Shown here: in pieces, positions 1-11,088 of the stretch
How the letters are laid out: every line of letters starts with the position of its first letter
Position numbering within the stretch: position 1 is the stretch's first letter
Source of the DNA: Lepidodermella squamata
Taxonomy: Eukaryota > Gastrotricha
NCBI GenBank assembly: GCA_047495785.1
Contig: JBLDXI010000021.1
Location: 1,798,001 to 1,862,000, forward strand
Reading direction: 5' to 3'
Length of the DNA: 64,000 bases
The notes under the pieces: model-generated
The model's input: only the letters and a program-made list of their open reading frames with translations
What the model was told of the DNA's origin: nothing
Databases searched by the model: none
Translations under genes and position numbers: made by a program

Positions 1-553
1 TTCACCAAACCAGCAATATCGCAATCGCGCCAGTTTAGGCCGCGATTCTGATTACTATTCAACAAGCGAGGCCTGACATTTAGCTTAGAAATAATAATTT
101 CTCAGTAAAATTAAAAGATGCAACGAAATTACAGGTAGAAGGAACATAGAATATAGTATTTCATCTCATGTACAACATACGGCTAAAACAATACGGAAAG
201 AGGCGAGGTGACACATGAATATGATTTCGAAACGGCACTGTAAATGCATCACCTTCTCAGACGTTAAATAGAAATGAATTATCGTTTTCAGCAACGACTT
301 TGCCTGAACTTCCGCACGCAGTAATATAAAATAATAATAATAATAGGGACGGTTTTCAGAGTTAATTTATCATCATAATTCTGCGAACGAGATGTTCATA
401 AGTAATAATCAACAAAGAAACTACGCCGTCGTCGACAGAAAGGCGTTCGAGGAACATGAATATTAGGGCTATTTAAGGTATTCATAACAATAAGAAATGA
501 AAGCCTTCGAAAACAGTGCGAGAAACTATTCGGAATAATCACCACCTTCACCA
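1..553. other. intergenic / 3' flank of FBXW7
   Basis: No coding exon was recognised. The stretch is AT-rich with a short run of ATA trinucleotides near 330-345. It probably holds the 3' UTR of the minus-strand FBXW7 gene ending at 554. No clear AATAAA on the minus strand was found. Confidence 0.4.
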
Positions 554-2673
554 TCACTTGGGCGCACCGCTACTGCTCGATGCTCTGCTGTCCAGAAAGC
601 TCAATTTATCTTGTTGCTGAGAGTCCAAACTACTTTCCTCCGTACCTCCGGATGCTTCGATGGGCATTTCGTCGTTCGATTGCGAGGTGCTGACCTGATC
701 AATCTCACATACGGCAGTATCAGGCATTTTTGCTCCAAAATCAAGCACGATCAATTTGGTGTCTTCGACTCCGTTGCGACTGCCGACAGCGCAAACAAGC
801 CGGGTGTTGGTCGCACCCAGGCGCCAAACAACTCCACCCCGACCGGCCGATTCAAGTTCGCATAAATTACGAACAAATTCACCCTTTGCCCGCCAATCCC
901 ATAATTTCACAGTGCCGTCATCAGACGAAGTCACAACATATCGCCCGACGACTTGCAAGGATGTCACAGCGGAGCCGTGTTTCTGAGCGCCGGCAAGAGT
1001 GAAAACACATTCTCCGGTTGTTAAGTCCCAAACTTTCACGAATGAATCAGCATTAGCAGACACCAGTAAATTTGGTGTCGCCAATTCGAGGCCCGATGTT
1101 AGAGACTGGTGACCAACAAGCACGTGGATTTGCTGCCCAGTTTTAGCATCCCAAACACGAATAGTAGCATCTAATGAGCCTGATATAACGTAGCGCTACG
1201 ATGGAGAAACAAAATAATTAATAGCAAATAACAAGAATTCGACAACTTACGCCATCAAACAAGAGGCTGTAAACACGATGGGTGTGACCGGCGAGGTTAA
1301 AAAGAGCGACGCCAGTGTCAGCATCCCATATTCTGATTGTTTGATCATACGCCCCGGAAACAATACGATTGCCTTCCATCTGTACACAACGCACTGCAGC
1401 TTGGTGGCCGACGAATACACGTTTACATAGCCCGGTTGTAACATCCCAAAGACGAACTGAGGCATCACGGGAACCACTTACGATATTGTTTCCACGAAGA
1501 CATAGGCAGCGAACCTGCCGATGAAAAATTCATTTCATTTTTCAAGTTGCCAAATTAAAACCTACAGTTGAGGTGTGTCCACTCAATGTAAATAGTAAAG
1601 TTCCTGTTTCGACGTTCCAAACACGGATGGTCCGATCAGTTGATCCACTGACCAAGGTATTGCCTGAAAGCTGGCTGCACCAGACACCACCTTGATGACC
1701 TTGTAAAATTTTGTGCACATGGCCTGTCTCAGCATTCCAAACGCGCAAAGTATGGTCGTCTGAGCCGGAAACGATCCATCGACCGTCGAATTCGAGACAA
1801 GTTATAACATGATCTTCATGGGCGCGAAGAATCATGGGATTTGTTAGAGGCCGCTTGGCCCACGCTTGCTCGACCCGCTTTTGGTAGAGGAACATCTAAA
1901 TAAAAGAGTTATTAACGATATGTATATCGCGATAACAATGTTAATCTCGTAATACCTGCTTAGGAGAGGGCGTTCCTTTGAAGTCTGAAAAGCTGTTCGA
2001 TGGACACGTCTTCGTCCGTGCTCCGTCAAAAGAATTCATAAACTGAGCACATTGCACTTTCCACAAAGATTCGGAGCTGGCAAGACGGCGCCAATGCTGA
2101 GAAACACGACCGGCATTAAGGAGGTCTTCGGCATCCAAATGAGATAAAATGTAAATGCCGATTTCAGTAGGCAACAAGCGAAGAAAGTCGCGTTGTAGAT
2201 GAGGTTGGATGAGATCAAGAACGTGGTGTATTTGCCATAACTCGCAACAAGATACCAATTTTGAAAGAGCAGACCGTTGTACTTCGGGAGGTTGAGCCTA
2301 TAAAACAGTACTTTCGACAACAGCAAACTAACTGCTAAATGCAAACCTTAAAACTGCTGGCCCATACTTCTGGAGCAAACGGCATATTCAGTGCCTCACG
2401 ATCGCTATCGGGGGCAAATAGCTGTTTCGATAAATTAGATTTGGAGCGTGACTCCATGGAAAATGAATGCGCAGTGATTTTGGCTCTCCGCTGTGGATGC
2501 TTAAATATCGTTCTATGAGAGTAAGGGCTGTAAAAAATGTGAACGATTACATAATTAAATTCCACAGAAAACCATGCTTACCGTTTTGATATCGGAGATT
2601 TCTTCCGAACCTTTCTGCTCAATTCTTGGCACTCTACCTCCGCGGAGGGGAATGATGAAGATGGCGATGACAT
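554..2673 (-). CDS. FBXW7: F-box/WD40 protein FBXW7 (CDC4, SEL-10, archipelago)
   Basis: Substrate-recognition subunit of an SCF ubiquitin ligase; the family targets phosphorylated cyclin E, Myc and Notch. Six exons were read as 2582..2673, 2347..2527, 1956..2297, 1566..1895, 1251..1514 and 554..1195, joining in frame to 616 aa. An F-box lies at about residues 128-171 (DFLRLLPTEIGIYILSHL), preceded by the dimerisation helix region. Eight WD40 blades follow from about residue 228 (e.g. SGSDDHTLRVWNAETG). The three phosphodegron-binding arginines of human FBXW7 (R465, R479, R505) are conserved in context: GHTSTVRC, VSGSRDASVRLWD and GHQAAVRC. The N-terminus before the D-domain is short (about 70 aa), and an additional 5' exon upstream of 2673 cannot be excluded. 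The start chosen is the first in-frame ATG (MSSPSSSF). The WD40 region is unmistakable. Confidence 0.95.
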
Positions 2674-4470
2674 GATATAATCAAAATTCTATCAAATCAA
2701 ATATTGTGAAAAGATTACATCCTACTTCCTGATTTTCAAAGCGAATGTTCAACAGAACAAGAGCTTCCATGTTCCATATGATGACGAAGAGTCAAGACAT
2801 CATGTTGTTATTTAGCCATCATGTTGTTAGATATGGACAGAGCAATGTAGTAGTTTTCGAAATTGACACTAACGTACTTGAAAGCTGAAAGCCGATATTG
2901 ACAGCAAACTAGATGAGATGGGGACCAACGACATGTTTTTTCAAAACATGACTTGCACATGAATGCAGCCGGCAACCGGCACTCGTAATCGATAACAACG
3001 ACGGGCTCTGTAACATGCTGCTGAGCAGAAGAATAACAAACGAATTCATAGGTATCTTCTATCACACAAAGATAGCTTCTGACTTCTGACTGCTGTCAAA
3101 TCCCTGACAGTCCCATAATAAATCATAAATGATAGTAAAATATCATCACGAAAGCCATGCGCGCCAACAGCCGAAAGCTGAATGTGGCCAAATCAACCTA
3201 GGCATCATTGCGCCTAATTCTTCGTGTTATTTCGTCATTGTCATGATTTGCGAGAATGCTCTTTGCCGCCAGGCCTTTCGGCTTTACGCAATTTTTTGAC
3301 CATCAAATAATGACAGAAAAGACAAAAATCGCACAGAATGGTAGTAGGACAGGACACATTTACACCCAAAGCCCTTCGCTTACAACGTTCACGGAGATAA
3401 GCTCTTTGGCGCGGCAGCGAAGAAGGATTCTAAGTTTTATTATTATTATGTCGGTGAAAAACAAAACAATCCATAAATTAAAATACAAATTTATTGCTCA
3501 ACCAAATTTAATATGATATTTATATAATTATAAAGCTGATAATGGTTTTAAATTTGCCGCGGACAAAAAGAGCGTCCCAAAATATTGCAAGTCTTGACAA
3601 TCAAGTTAAGCTCTCAGTCTTTCGTTTTGTCGGAATCGGACAAATCGAGAACAGAAAAATTCCCCGGAAGTATACTTGATCCAAGTTTCCGGCTGATATC
3701 TGAGCTAGAGCTGCCGTATGGCGCTGAATGGTGTTGAAAATTATTGCTAAAATTGCCACGGTTACTTTACCAGGCCTACTGAAGTCTCGAAGCGTCAAAG
3801 AACCTAACTAACCATTAGTAAAAAGAGAGTCTGACCGAGTGAGCTTGACAACAATCGAAGTTCGCCGCTATTAGGAAAGCACGTAGTCAGGGGTTAAGCG
3901 TCAACTGTGCTTTCTCTGAAGGTCAGTGGTTCGCCTCCAAGTCACGGCGCTTGTGTAACTGAGCAGAGCACTTAACCTCTTAACCCCTACTGCTCCGGCT
4001 GGGTGGCAGTAATACCCTCGGTCGTCGATCCTTCACCGGGATCGCCCAACCATCTCGGTCAGCAATAACCGAACGAAGCCGCATGACCATAGACAATAAT
4101 GTATCATCATTGTCTATGTGCATGACACTCGTCCAAGTCATGTGATGTAGTGCGGCGTCCTATCTACGTCACATGGTCCAAGTGGGTATGGTGCCAATGG
4201 AGCTTGCAGTGTCGCACGGTGCAAAAGTTCTATGGTGCAAAAGATGGACGCAGAAACGGAAAGCAATACCCGTCGATCTGCGACATCACACCCTCTGGTA
4301 CACACAATATACGGCTCATGATACGGCTCGGCGACCCGACATCCTCTGCTTTCGGCCATCAACAGCCACTAGATTAACACTTGAGTGCTTGTTCTAAATA
4401 TGCCTTACCATTTGCTAAAATCATGTAGATGATGCTTGCACGACAATAAAGCTTTTTTTTAGTTTGAACC
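2674..4470. other. intergenic, no supported gene
   Basis: Only short ORFs. A small hairpin (CATAGACAAT...ATTGTCTATG) sits at about 4087-4120, within a GC-richer patch (3960-4380) that looks repeat-derived. The promoter of the minus-strand FBXW7 should lie at about 2680-3000. No tRNA or exon could be supported. Confidence 0.4.
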
Positions 4471-4473
4471 GTT

Positions 4474-5215
4474 CTAAAAAGAGTCGAACAAGCTAAACTT
4501 CACCAAACCGGACTCAAACCAAACCCGTGGAAATAGGTTCAAGTTATGGACAACAAACTCGCAAAACATTGATAGCGCAAAAAAATTGTTAGAACTGTTA
4601 GAACGGCTGTAGGCTGGAGCATCCATTGCAGCCAGTACGTACAACATCGGAAATTGTTGCCCGTATGCGAAAGCATGGATCATGGACACCTGCCTAAACA
4701 TCTTGAGACAGGACTTGAATGTCCCGTCCATGAACCATGCAAACGCATTCGCCAGGTAATAAAGCGTTCTTCGGCTTCCGAATATCAGCATCCGCTGCGG
4801 GTCATCGGCATCTGAGCTGCAGAGAGCCATTGACTCGCCATTACGAACGATCAATTTGAACTTCGTCGATCTGAGGCAGCCTTTTCGGCATCAGTGCACT
4901 AGCGTATCGTTGAAGAGCTAATGAAAGGTTTATTAGAGATATCAAACTTAGCTAAAAGAGAGCTTACAGCTTCTTAGGTACTTGAAATCAGGCATAGTAG
5001 CCGCGACATCATCCCGATGAGCTAGGTCAGTTGCTGCAATGATTTCTTTGCTGGCAGTCGTGAATACCTGGCCTTTGTTCGTCCGGTTAGGATTCGCCCT
5101 GATCATATGAAAGCTCTTTGAGAGCAGCTGTTGAGGAGCAGGTTCCGGCCTAGGATGGTTGTGGCGATCATCGTAGATCGTAGTCGAGTTGGCACTTCAA
5201 GTAGTGCGTAAAATT
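4474..5215 (-). pseudogene. broken MULE-type transposase with FLYWCH zinc finger remnant
   Basis: Reading the minus strand from about 5215, one frame encodes the end of a FLYWCH-type zinc finger (TTIYDDRHNHPRP) and the typical linker (KGQVFTTASKEIIAATDL, then YASALMPKRLPQIDEVQ). After a frame change near 4855 comes the MULE transposase core, residues such as LANAFAWFMDGTFKSC followed by QVSMIHAFAYGQQFPMLY. This matches the W-x-DGTFK...F-Q...IHA...P-YVL pattern of Mutator-like transposases in animals. The frame break and a second shift before the finger's cysteine, plus the missing C-terminal catalytic part, mark it as a degenerate copy. It lies directly 5' of the LINE element. Alternative: short introns explain the frame changes; no convincing splice sites were seen. 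Confidence 0.7.
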
Positions 5216-5513
5216 TCTAGCTTTTTTTGCTGGAAGTAGCCATTGATTTCATGTACGCTTCTTCCGTTTTGAACCTCAAGGCGCCGCCAAACAACAAGGG
5301 TGAACAGAGAAACAAGAACGAAAACAAGAACGATATCAAACACAACGACAACCATAAATGCGATTAAACGAGGCAGTAGTAGGCCTCAAGAAAACTCAAG
5401 AAAACTCAAATATCTGCGTATCGATTTTCGAATTCTAAGATAGGAGACGGCAGGCATTTTGCTCATAGCACTTGCGCTGTTTGTGTTTATTACTTGTTGA
5501 AAATCGGCTCCCG

Positions 5514-8500
5514 ATGCTCTGGCAGGCAGTGAGTCTTCTCGTCATCATTCAACTTTCGCTATGGTGCCAAATTCTGCCCACGTCATTTCTTCACTGGTCT
5601 GGCATTGGTGTCGACAACGGTACTGTCCTGATTTCGCCTGTCCTGATTTCGAGGAAACTGGGTCAACTGGACAAAGGTCAAAGTTGCTGTTCGGTTACGC
5701 ATGGAATCACGCCTTCGTTTGACAAGCCGGTGCCGAGGCTCGTAAGAATCAATGTTTACTTTGAATATTTACACCATCTGCTGCGGGAAAATCCTGACTT
5801 GCCGTTGCTTAGCAACGGTTTCCATGGTAACGGCGTCTGTGACAACGGTGCCCCTTCGATTCATGACGGTCGAAGCCTTGATACCATCACCCATGAGTGG
5901 TACGCAATTTTCTTCTCCTTCAATTCTCGTAATCCGTTTCGTCAGCTTACGCGCCAAAGAGCAACGATTATGATATTTCTATTGATATCTGGAATCGCGC
6001 CCAATCCCGGTCCCCCGGAAACTGTTGCGGAAATGGCTCCGCCGACACTCGAACATTCAGATCTAGTCGAGTCTCGCTTCTCATCTGACCTTCACGCTCT
6101 CTTTCACGCGAATCTTAATGGACTGCTGACTGTCGAAAAACTGCCTGAATTAGCAGAATTCGCAGAGGTCATCCGCCCGATGGCTATACTTCTGGGTGAA
6201 ACTAAAATACCCGATGGTTGCACCCCTAGCCACGTCGAGGACGAGTTTTCGCCTAATCCCGGTCTCAAAGACCCGTATCTAGGTTACGAATGTTTCTGGA
6301 AAGGCCGGAATCAGAAAAGAGCTGGCGGCGTCGGAGTGCTTATCTATAAGGCCTACAAAGTATTTTCCGAGCGAATTATACCCTCTAAAACAATCGAAAA
6401 TTTACAATGCGTCATCCAATTACCGTCCGGGAAGCGATTGGCTCTTACTGCGATCTATCGTAGCCCTACTAATAGCGAGGTATTCAGCAACACTGATGCG
6501 GACGAGCTCGAACACTTTCTGACAGATTGCATGTCTACCCAAGCCGATTATCATGTAATCACAGGTGACTTCAATTGGAATTTGTTAACCCCGAAAGTGG
6601 CGGCGGCTATACGGGAGGTCTTCAGCGACTTCGGTATGCAACCAGCCTACTCGAACGTAGTTACTCGACCTGCATCAGGCAAATGCCTGGATCACTATTG
6701 GTCCAACATTCCTGAGTTCGAAATAGCAGAGAGTGGCTCAGTTGTTGGTCTCAGCGACCATTACGGGACCGCCATGGTTATTCGTGATAAAGGCGACGTG
6801 AAACCTAGCCGATCGAACGTTCGCCTTATTCGTGATCTGCGTGGTGTTGACTCGGAAAGGTTGAATTGCCGGTTACAAGAGAAACTCGCCAATTTGGATT
6901 GCGATGCGCTAGATTGCGAAGGTCTATGGCAGAAACTTAAATGTTATCTACTAGAGGTTTTAAACGAAGTTGCGCCATTGATCGTCAAAAAACCTGACAT
7001 GAGGAAGAAACATCGAACGAATATGGACCCAAATCTCTCCCGACGTCAACGCCAAAGACTGCGTCGGAAAGAAAGACGGGCAAAATACCGAAAGCGAATT
7101 TCTGATGCCGGGCGAGATCCGCGAAAAATCTGGCGAGTCATTGGTGACTTCAGGCCAAAACCGAAGAAAGGCGGTTCGTCGTTTAACGACCTTGGAAAGG
7201 AGGAAGCGGCTGAGAAAGCTAACTGCTTCAATTTGTTTTTTGTCCAAGCTGGTGCAAAGACCGCTCAAGCATTGGCTGCTGGGCTGAACTTCACTCGACG
7301 CTTCAGGTCGAAGTCTTCCTTCAAATTTCGCTCCATTTCTGCAACAGAAGTCGAAGCAGCTATCGACAGGTTAACGCATAAAACAACAACTGGTTTTGAT
7401 GGCATTCCAGAAAGTATCTTGAAACTGGCTAAACCGACAATCGTGCCTTATCTTGTCAAACTGTTCAATTTAGCGATTGCTGAGAGCGTCTTTGTCGATG
7501 ACTGGAAAGCCTCAATTGTTAGCCCACTGCACAAATCTGGCAACAGAGTGGACGTTGGCAATTACCGACCTATTTCAATAACATCCCCTGTAGCTCGCAC
7601 ATTCGAGCGCTGCCTAGCGGGTCAGCTCAAGGTTCATCTTGCGACATATTTTACATCGGCTCAGCATGGGTTTCGAGAAAAACATTCAACGGACACATGT
7701 GTAGCCGAATTCACGGAGGATTGGCGCAGAGCGATGTGCGAAGGTAAGATTGTTGGAGCAATGTCGATTGATCTTTCGAAAGCTTTCGATACTCTCAATC
7801 ACGAGGGTATTCTTGAATCGTTCCGAAGTGCAGGCCTGACGGAACCAGCGATTCGACTTTTGCGGAGTTATCTGGGCAATCGAAGACAGGCTACAAAGGT
7901 CAATTGCGAACTTTCATCCTTTGAACCAATACATCATGGAGTGCCGCAGGGATCCGTTCTCGGCCCATTGATGTTCACTGTTTACGTAAACGAGCTACCG
8001 TCGGTTGTTACGCATTGCAAAATAAAACAATACGCCGACGACATCACGATCTACTTTGCAAGCCGTAATATCAATGAATTACGCTCCGTCCTACAAAATG
8101 AAATGAACCGGGTCTGCAAGTGGTTGGCAAACAATTCTCTACTTGTCAATGGTAAGAAGTCTCAATTTATGATACTCAAGTGCGCCGTTCCTTCGGCTCC
8201 AAACTTCGCTATCACTATCGGCGATGCGGTTGTCCAACCGTCAAATGAAATGATAACTCTCGGATTTATCATCGACGACAAACTCACCTTCAAGAAACAA
8301 ATAAGGAGTGCCAAGAGCAAGGCGAGAAGAGGGCTCTACGCCCTTCGCTTGGCCGTCAAGTTTGTCGATAGAAAGACGGCGATTATGATGGCCAACGGGC
8401 TTGTGTTTAGTCATTTGAATTACGGTGACATCACGCTGGGTCAGGCAGCGCCGAGTTCGCTAGCCAAATTGCAATCAACTCAAGATCGGGCCATTCGTGT

Positions 8501-8879
8501 CATTTGCGGTGCACATCCCTTGGCTGATCCCGAACCATTAAGACGCCGTCTAGGTTGGGTCGACGTGAATCAAAAACACGCGATCCACCTTGCTACATTC
8601 ATCTGGAACTGTCTACATCAACAAGCGCCATCAATGTTGCAAACACTATTCCAATTGAACGAAGCCAGCGCGTACGGCTTTCGTCACTTTGAGCCAATGA
8701 TCAAGCCAACAGAACGCAAAGAGCGCGGTGCACTCAGTTTAGGCTACCGTGGGCCTGATTGGTGGAACCAGCTTCCGACGGCAGCACATCAAGCAGAATC
8801 AGCGCAGGAATGTCGTGAAGCTGTTTATCAGTATTGTTATTCCAATAATGCCGGCAAATTGAAATTGAATATAAATTAG
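5514..8879 (+). CDS. LINE ORF2: AP endonuclease + reverse transcriptase
   Basis: 1121-aa polyprotein if the first ATG (5514) is used; the frame is open from 5472. The N-terminal ~160 aa are not recognised and end in a hydrophobic stretch followed by a 2A-like motif (FLLISGIAPNPGP, about residue 155-167). An EEP-type endonuclease domain follows, with FHANLNGL, LLGETKIPDG, GDFNWNL (about residue 350) and the terminal SDHYG (about 413). The reverse transcriptase shows IDLSKAFDTLNHEGIL (about 758), GVPQGSVLGPLMF and the catalytic YADD (about 840), then a thumb and C-terminal region without RNase H. This architecture is typical of CR1/Jockey-group LINEs, which nick the target with the endonuclease and prime reverse transcription there. 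No stop or frameshift was seen, so the copy may be competent. Confidence 0.93.
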   Translation: MLWQAVSLLVIIQLSLWCQILPTSFLHWSGIGVDNGTVLISPVLISRKLGQLDKGQSCCSVTHGITPSFDKPVPRLVRINVYFEYLHHLLRENPDLPLLSNGFHGNGVCDNGAPSIHDGRSLDTITHEWYAIFFSFNSRNPFRQLTRQRATIMIFLLISGIAPNPGPPETVAEMAPPTLEHSDLVESRFSSDLHALFHANLNGLLTVEKLPELAEFAEVIRPMAILLGETKIPDGCTPSHVEDEFSPNPGLKDPYLGYECFWKGRNQKRAGGVGVLIYKAYKVFSERIIPSKTIENLQCVIQLPSGKRLALTAIYRSPTNSEVFSNTDADELEHFLTDCMSTQADYHVITGDFNWNLLTPKVAAAIREVFSDFGMQPAYSNVVTRPASGKCLDHYWSNIPEFEIAESGSVVGLSDHYGTAMVIRDKGDVKPSRSNVRLIRDLRGVDSERLNCRLQEKLANLDCDALDCEGLWQKLKCYLLEVLNEVAPLIVKKPDMRKKHRTNMDPNLSRRQRQRLRRKERRAKYRKRISDAGRDPRKIWRVIGDFRPKPKKGGSSFNDLGKEEAAEKANCFNLFFVQAGAKTAQALAAGLNFTRRFRSKSSFKFRSISATEVEAAIDRLTHKTTTGFDGIPESILKLAKPTIVPYLVKLFNLAIAESVFVDDWKASIVSPLHKSGNRVDVGNYRPISITSPVARTFERCLAGQLKVHLATYFTSAQHGFREKHSTDTCVAEFTEDWRRAMCEGKIVGAMSIDLSKAFDTLNHEGILESFRSAGLTEPAIRLLRSYLGNRRQATKVNCELSSFEPIHHGVPQGSVLGPLMFTVYVNELPSVVTHCKIKQYADDITIYFASRNINELRSVLQNEMNRVCKWLANNSLLVNGKKSQFMILKCAVPSAPNFAITIGDAVVQPSNEMITLGFIIDDKLTFKKQIRSAKSKARRGLYALRLAVKFVDRKTAIMMANGLVFSHLNYGDITLGQAAPSSLAKLQSTQDRAIRVICGAHPLADPEPLRRRLGWVDVNQKHAIHLATFIWNCLHQQAPSMLQTLFQLNEASAYGFRHFEPMIKPTERKERGALSLGYRGPDWWNQLPTAAHQAESAQECREAVYQYCYSNNAGKLKLNIN

Positions 8880-9109
8880 CCTTGATTTTGTCTTGTATGT
8901 ATCTTATATTTTTATAAAGCTATCCAGCTTGTCAAGAATTGTTGTTGCCTAAAAATTGTTGTTACATCACTACTACACTATCTGCACTCGTAAAAAGCAA
9001 TTTTTGTTATCATTTGCCAATGTCCTATTCATCTGTAAACTGTCCTGCAATTACATGTTTCACTTTCAAATTACCTCTTGTCAAGCTGCCCTCTTCTGGG
9101 CGTTAAAGC

Positions 9110-9140
9110 TTATAAATAAATAAATAAATAAATAAATAAA
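9110..9140 (+). repeat. (TAAA)n tail of LINE
   Basis: About seven tandem AAAT/TAAA units directly after the LINE 3' UTR. This is the expected 3' terminus of a CR1/L2-type element and fixes its right end. Confidence 0.85.
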
Positions 9141-9144
9141 CTTC

Positions 9145-9734
9145 CACTTTTCGCGCCCGTTTTTACACCTTTTTACATTCGGACAACGGATATTTCATTT
9201 TCACCTGATGGACGAACGGCATTCGGACTATTGGCAATTTTATTCGGACATACGTTTATCGGTCAAATGCAAACAAATCATATAACCTGTGCTCAACAAA
9301 CTATGAGACATAACTGATTAACAAAGGCCAGCATAGACGCATAACTGGTGAATTCTGAAATGAATATTCCTTATTAATGGCTCATTTCAAACGCAAAACG
9401 ACGATAAATCTGGCTCACCGTGTTTTGCCTATTTTTCCTAGATGACACAATTGAAGTCTTCATGAGTGCTCGATTATTTTCCGCCCATTGAGATCCGTTT
9501 GTTCCCTTCCGCTAAGTTGTAGCCTTATCTTCGCTGATTTCGATGTCTCCACCGAGATTGAAGTCATCTGGGATTGTGAAAGTCTCGGGAGGCTTAAAAA
9601 TCATTGCGCTTATTAAACTGTTTCACACTGGTTGTTCGAAGATGCCGTTTCGAATCTCAAAACGGAATCGATGATACTCTGTACCTACATTGTATGTAAT
9701 GGGGTCTCCGTCACAACTGTTTAAAATGCGATTT
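9145..9734. other. intergenic, no gene
   Basis: AT-rich sequence between the LINE tail and the inverted-repeat nest. No exon, RNA or repeat structure was recognised. Confidence 0.35.
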
Positions 9735-10180
9735 GAACCGTATTGAATCTAGCAGCGGGTTTTCATCAGCCCTAACTCCCACCTATCTTGGGAGTGTCGT
9801 CATCATTTGTTATAGATTGATAAGGACCAATACTAGATGATCTTGGGCTGCTGTCAAATATTGTCAAATATAGCAAAAAATGTCGACCCAAACCGCATTG
9901 AAGTTAGCCGAAATCCGAAAAAATTACTCTCGAGGTCATGGGACGCACCTTACCTGGATTTTTCGATCCACACCTGTCCAGGTGATGCTGATGAAAAAAT
10001 AAAAAGCACCATCTTAATCAGCGTCATTTGTTACGTAATATACTGCTGTCAGATATAGCAAATGGGGTCCCAAATCGATGCACCCTTTTTATATGGTAAA
10101 AACTGAACTTGGCAGCGAAAAGTTGGCAGCACGCCAACGGAGGGTGATGCAAATGTAATTTTTTCTATTATTGGCATATT

Positions 10181-10359
10181 CATAGAGAATAGAGTTACCA
10201 GAGATGAAACTCCTATTGGAAACTTAAAGTTTTAATTCTTTTGCCGATTTCCGTAAATTTTCATTATGGCGGATCTTTTTGAAACTCGCGCATACATGTT
10301 TACATGTAAAAAACGGTGTTCCAATATGACTTTCATCTCTGGTAACTCTATTCTCTATG
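10181..10359. mobile_element. MITE A, 41-bp TIR, 8-bp TSD
   Basis: The arms start CATAGAGAATAGAGTTACCA. The left arm (10181-10221) and the reverse complement of the right arm (10319-10359) match over 41 bp with two differences. The element is flanked by a perfect 8-bp direct repeat GGCATATT (10173-10180 and 10360-10367). Total 179 bp, no ORF. An 8-bp duplication fits the hAT or P superfamily. Confidence 0.85.
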
Positions 10360-10863
10360 GGCATATTATTGGTCCATAGTACTCGAGAGGAAGCTACATA
10401 GTAAACATAGTAAACATAGTAATTTTGCATAATAACACTTTTAAGTTGGATTTTTTAAAAGATGCGAGCGAAGCGAGCTCTGCATTCTGGCGACCGAAAA
10501 CCTTGCCCCGCCGTGAAACGCGAGCAAAGCGAGCATCACGGGGCAAATCCAGCGAGAAAATCCATTGAAATACTGTGCTGCGACCGTCGAACGGTAGAGC
10601 AAAGCTAGATTGGTAATGTTTACTCCAAGGTCAACACCTTGCAATCACGAGAAAATCCCTGTAGTCATTTCAATTTCTATTCCAGAATCGCATAGAAAAT
10701 GCATTTTGGAAACCATCAAAATAAGTGAAATCCCTGCTTAGATTAGTTTAAAGCGAATGATTCTCAAACATTCGCTCATTTTTTATGCTTCCGACACCGA
10801 AACTGGCTGAGAAACTCCGAAAAATTGAGCTCTCAGCGACGCGAAAAGCGGTTCAGAATAACC

Positions 10864-10933
10864 CATAGAGAACAGAAGTAACTTCTGTTCTCTATGGGTT
10901 ATTCGGTCGCATGAAGTACTTCTGTTCTCTATG
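10864..10933. mobile_element. MITE B, same family, 8-bp TSD, internally palindromic
   Basis: Termini CATAGAGAACAGAAGTA and its inverse are flanked by a perfect 8-bp direct repeat GAATAACC (10856-10863 and 10934-10941). The left part, with its flank, is mirrored immediately (10856-10904 is a perfect 49-bp palindrome), so the reverse complement of the target duplication also occurs inside the element at 10897-10904. The first nine TIR bases equal those of MITE A. Only 70 bp long. Confidence 0.75.
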
Positions 10934-11088
10934 GAATAACCAGATTGCAAATTTTGAGCTTTTTATTTTTAAGATGGATTTTTTATTTTCGTGAAATCAC
11001 ACTTCCTATGTGATTTTTCGCATTTTTTAGGGGTATTTACCCACGTAAAACGAAGAGGGTAACAGCTTCCTCCCGAGTACTATGTAAA

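Larger units (their letters stand above)
5400..9140 (+). mobile_element. CR1/L2-like non-LTR retrotransposon, near complete
   Basis: The element comprises one long open reading frame (5514..8879), a short 3' UTR and a tandem TAAA tail at about 9110-9140, a microsatellite-type 3' end usual for CR1/L2-group LINEs. No separate gag-like ORF1 is visible upstream, so the 5' end may be truncated or may lie within 5215-5514; the left boundary is a guess. The uninterrupted ORF suggests recent activity. A decayed relative occurs at 19.0-19.7 kb. Confidence 0.85.

Noticed and set aside
2808-3065. Minus ORF with CKSC/CC cysteine pairs resembling a zinc finger
   Set aside because: No full finger spacing, no splice context and no family match; probably chance.
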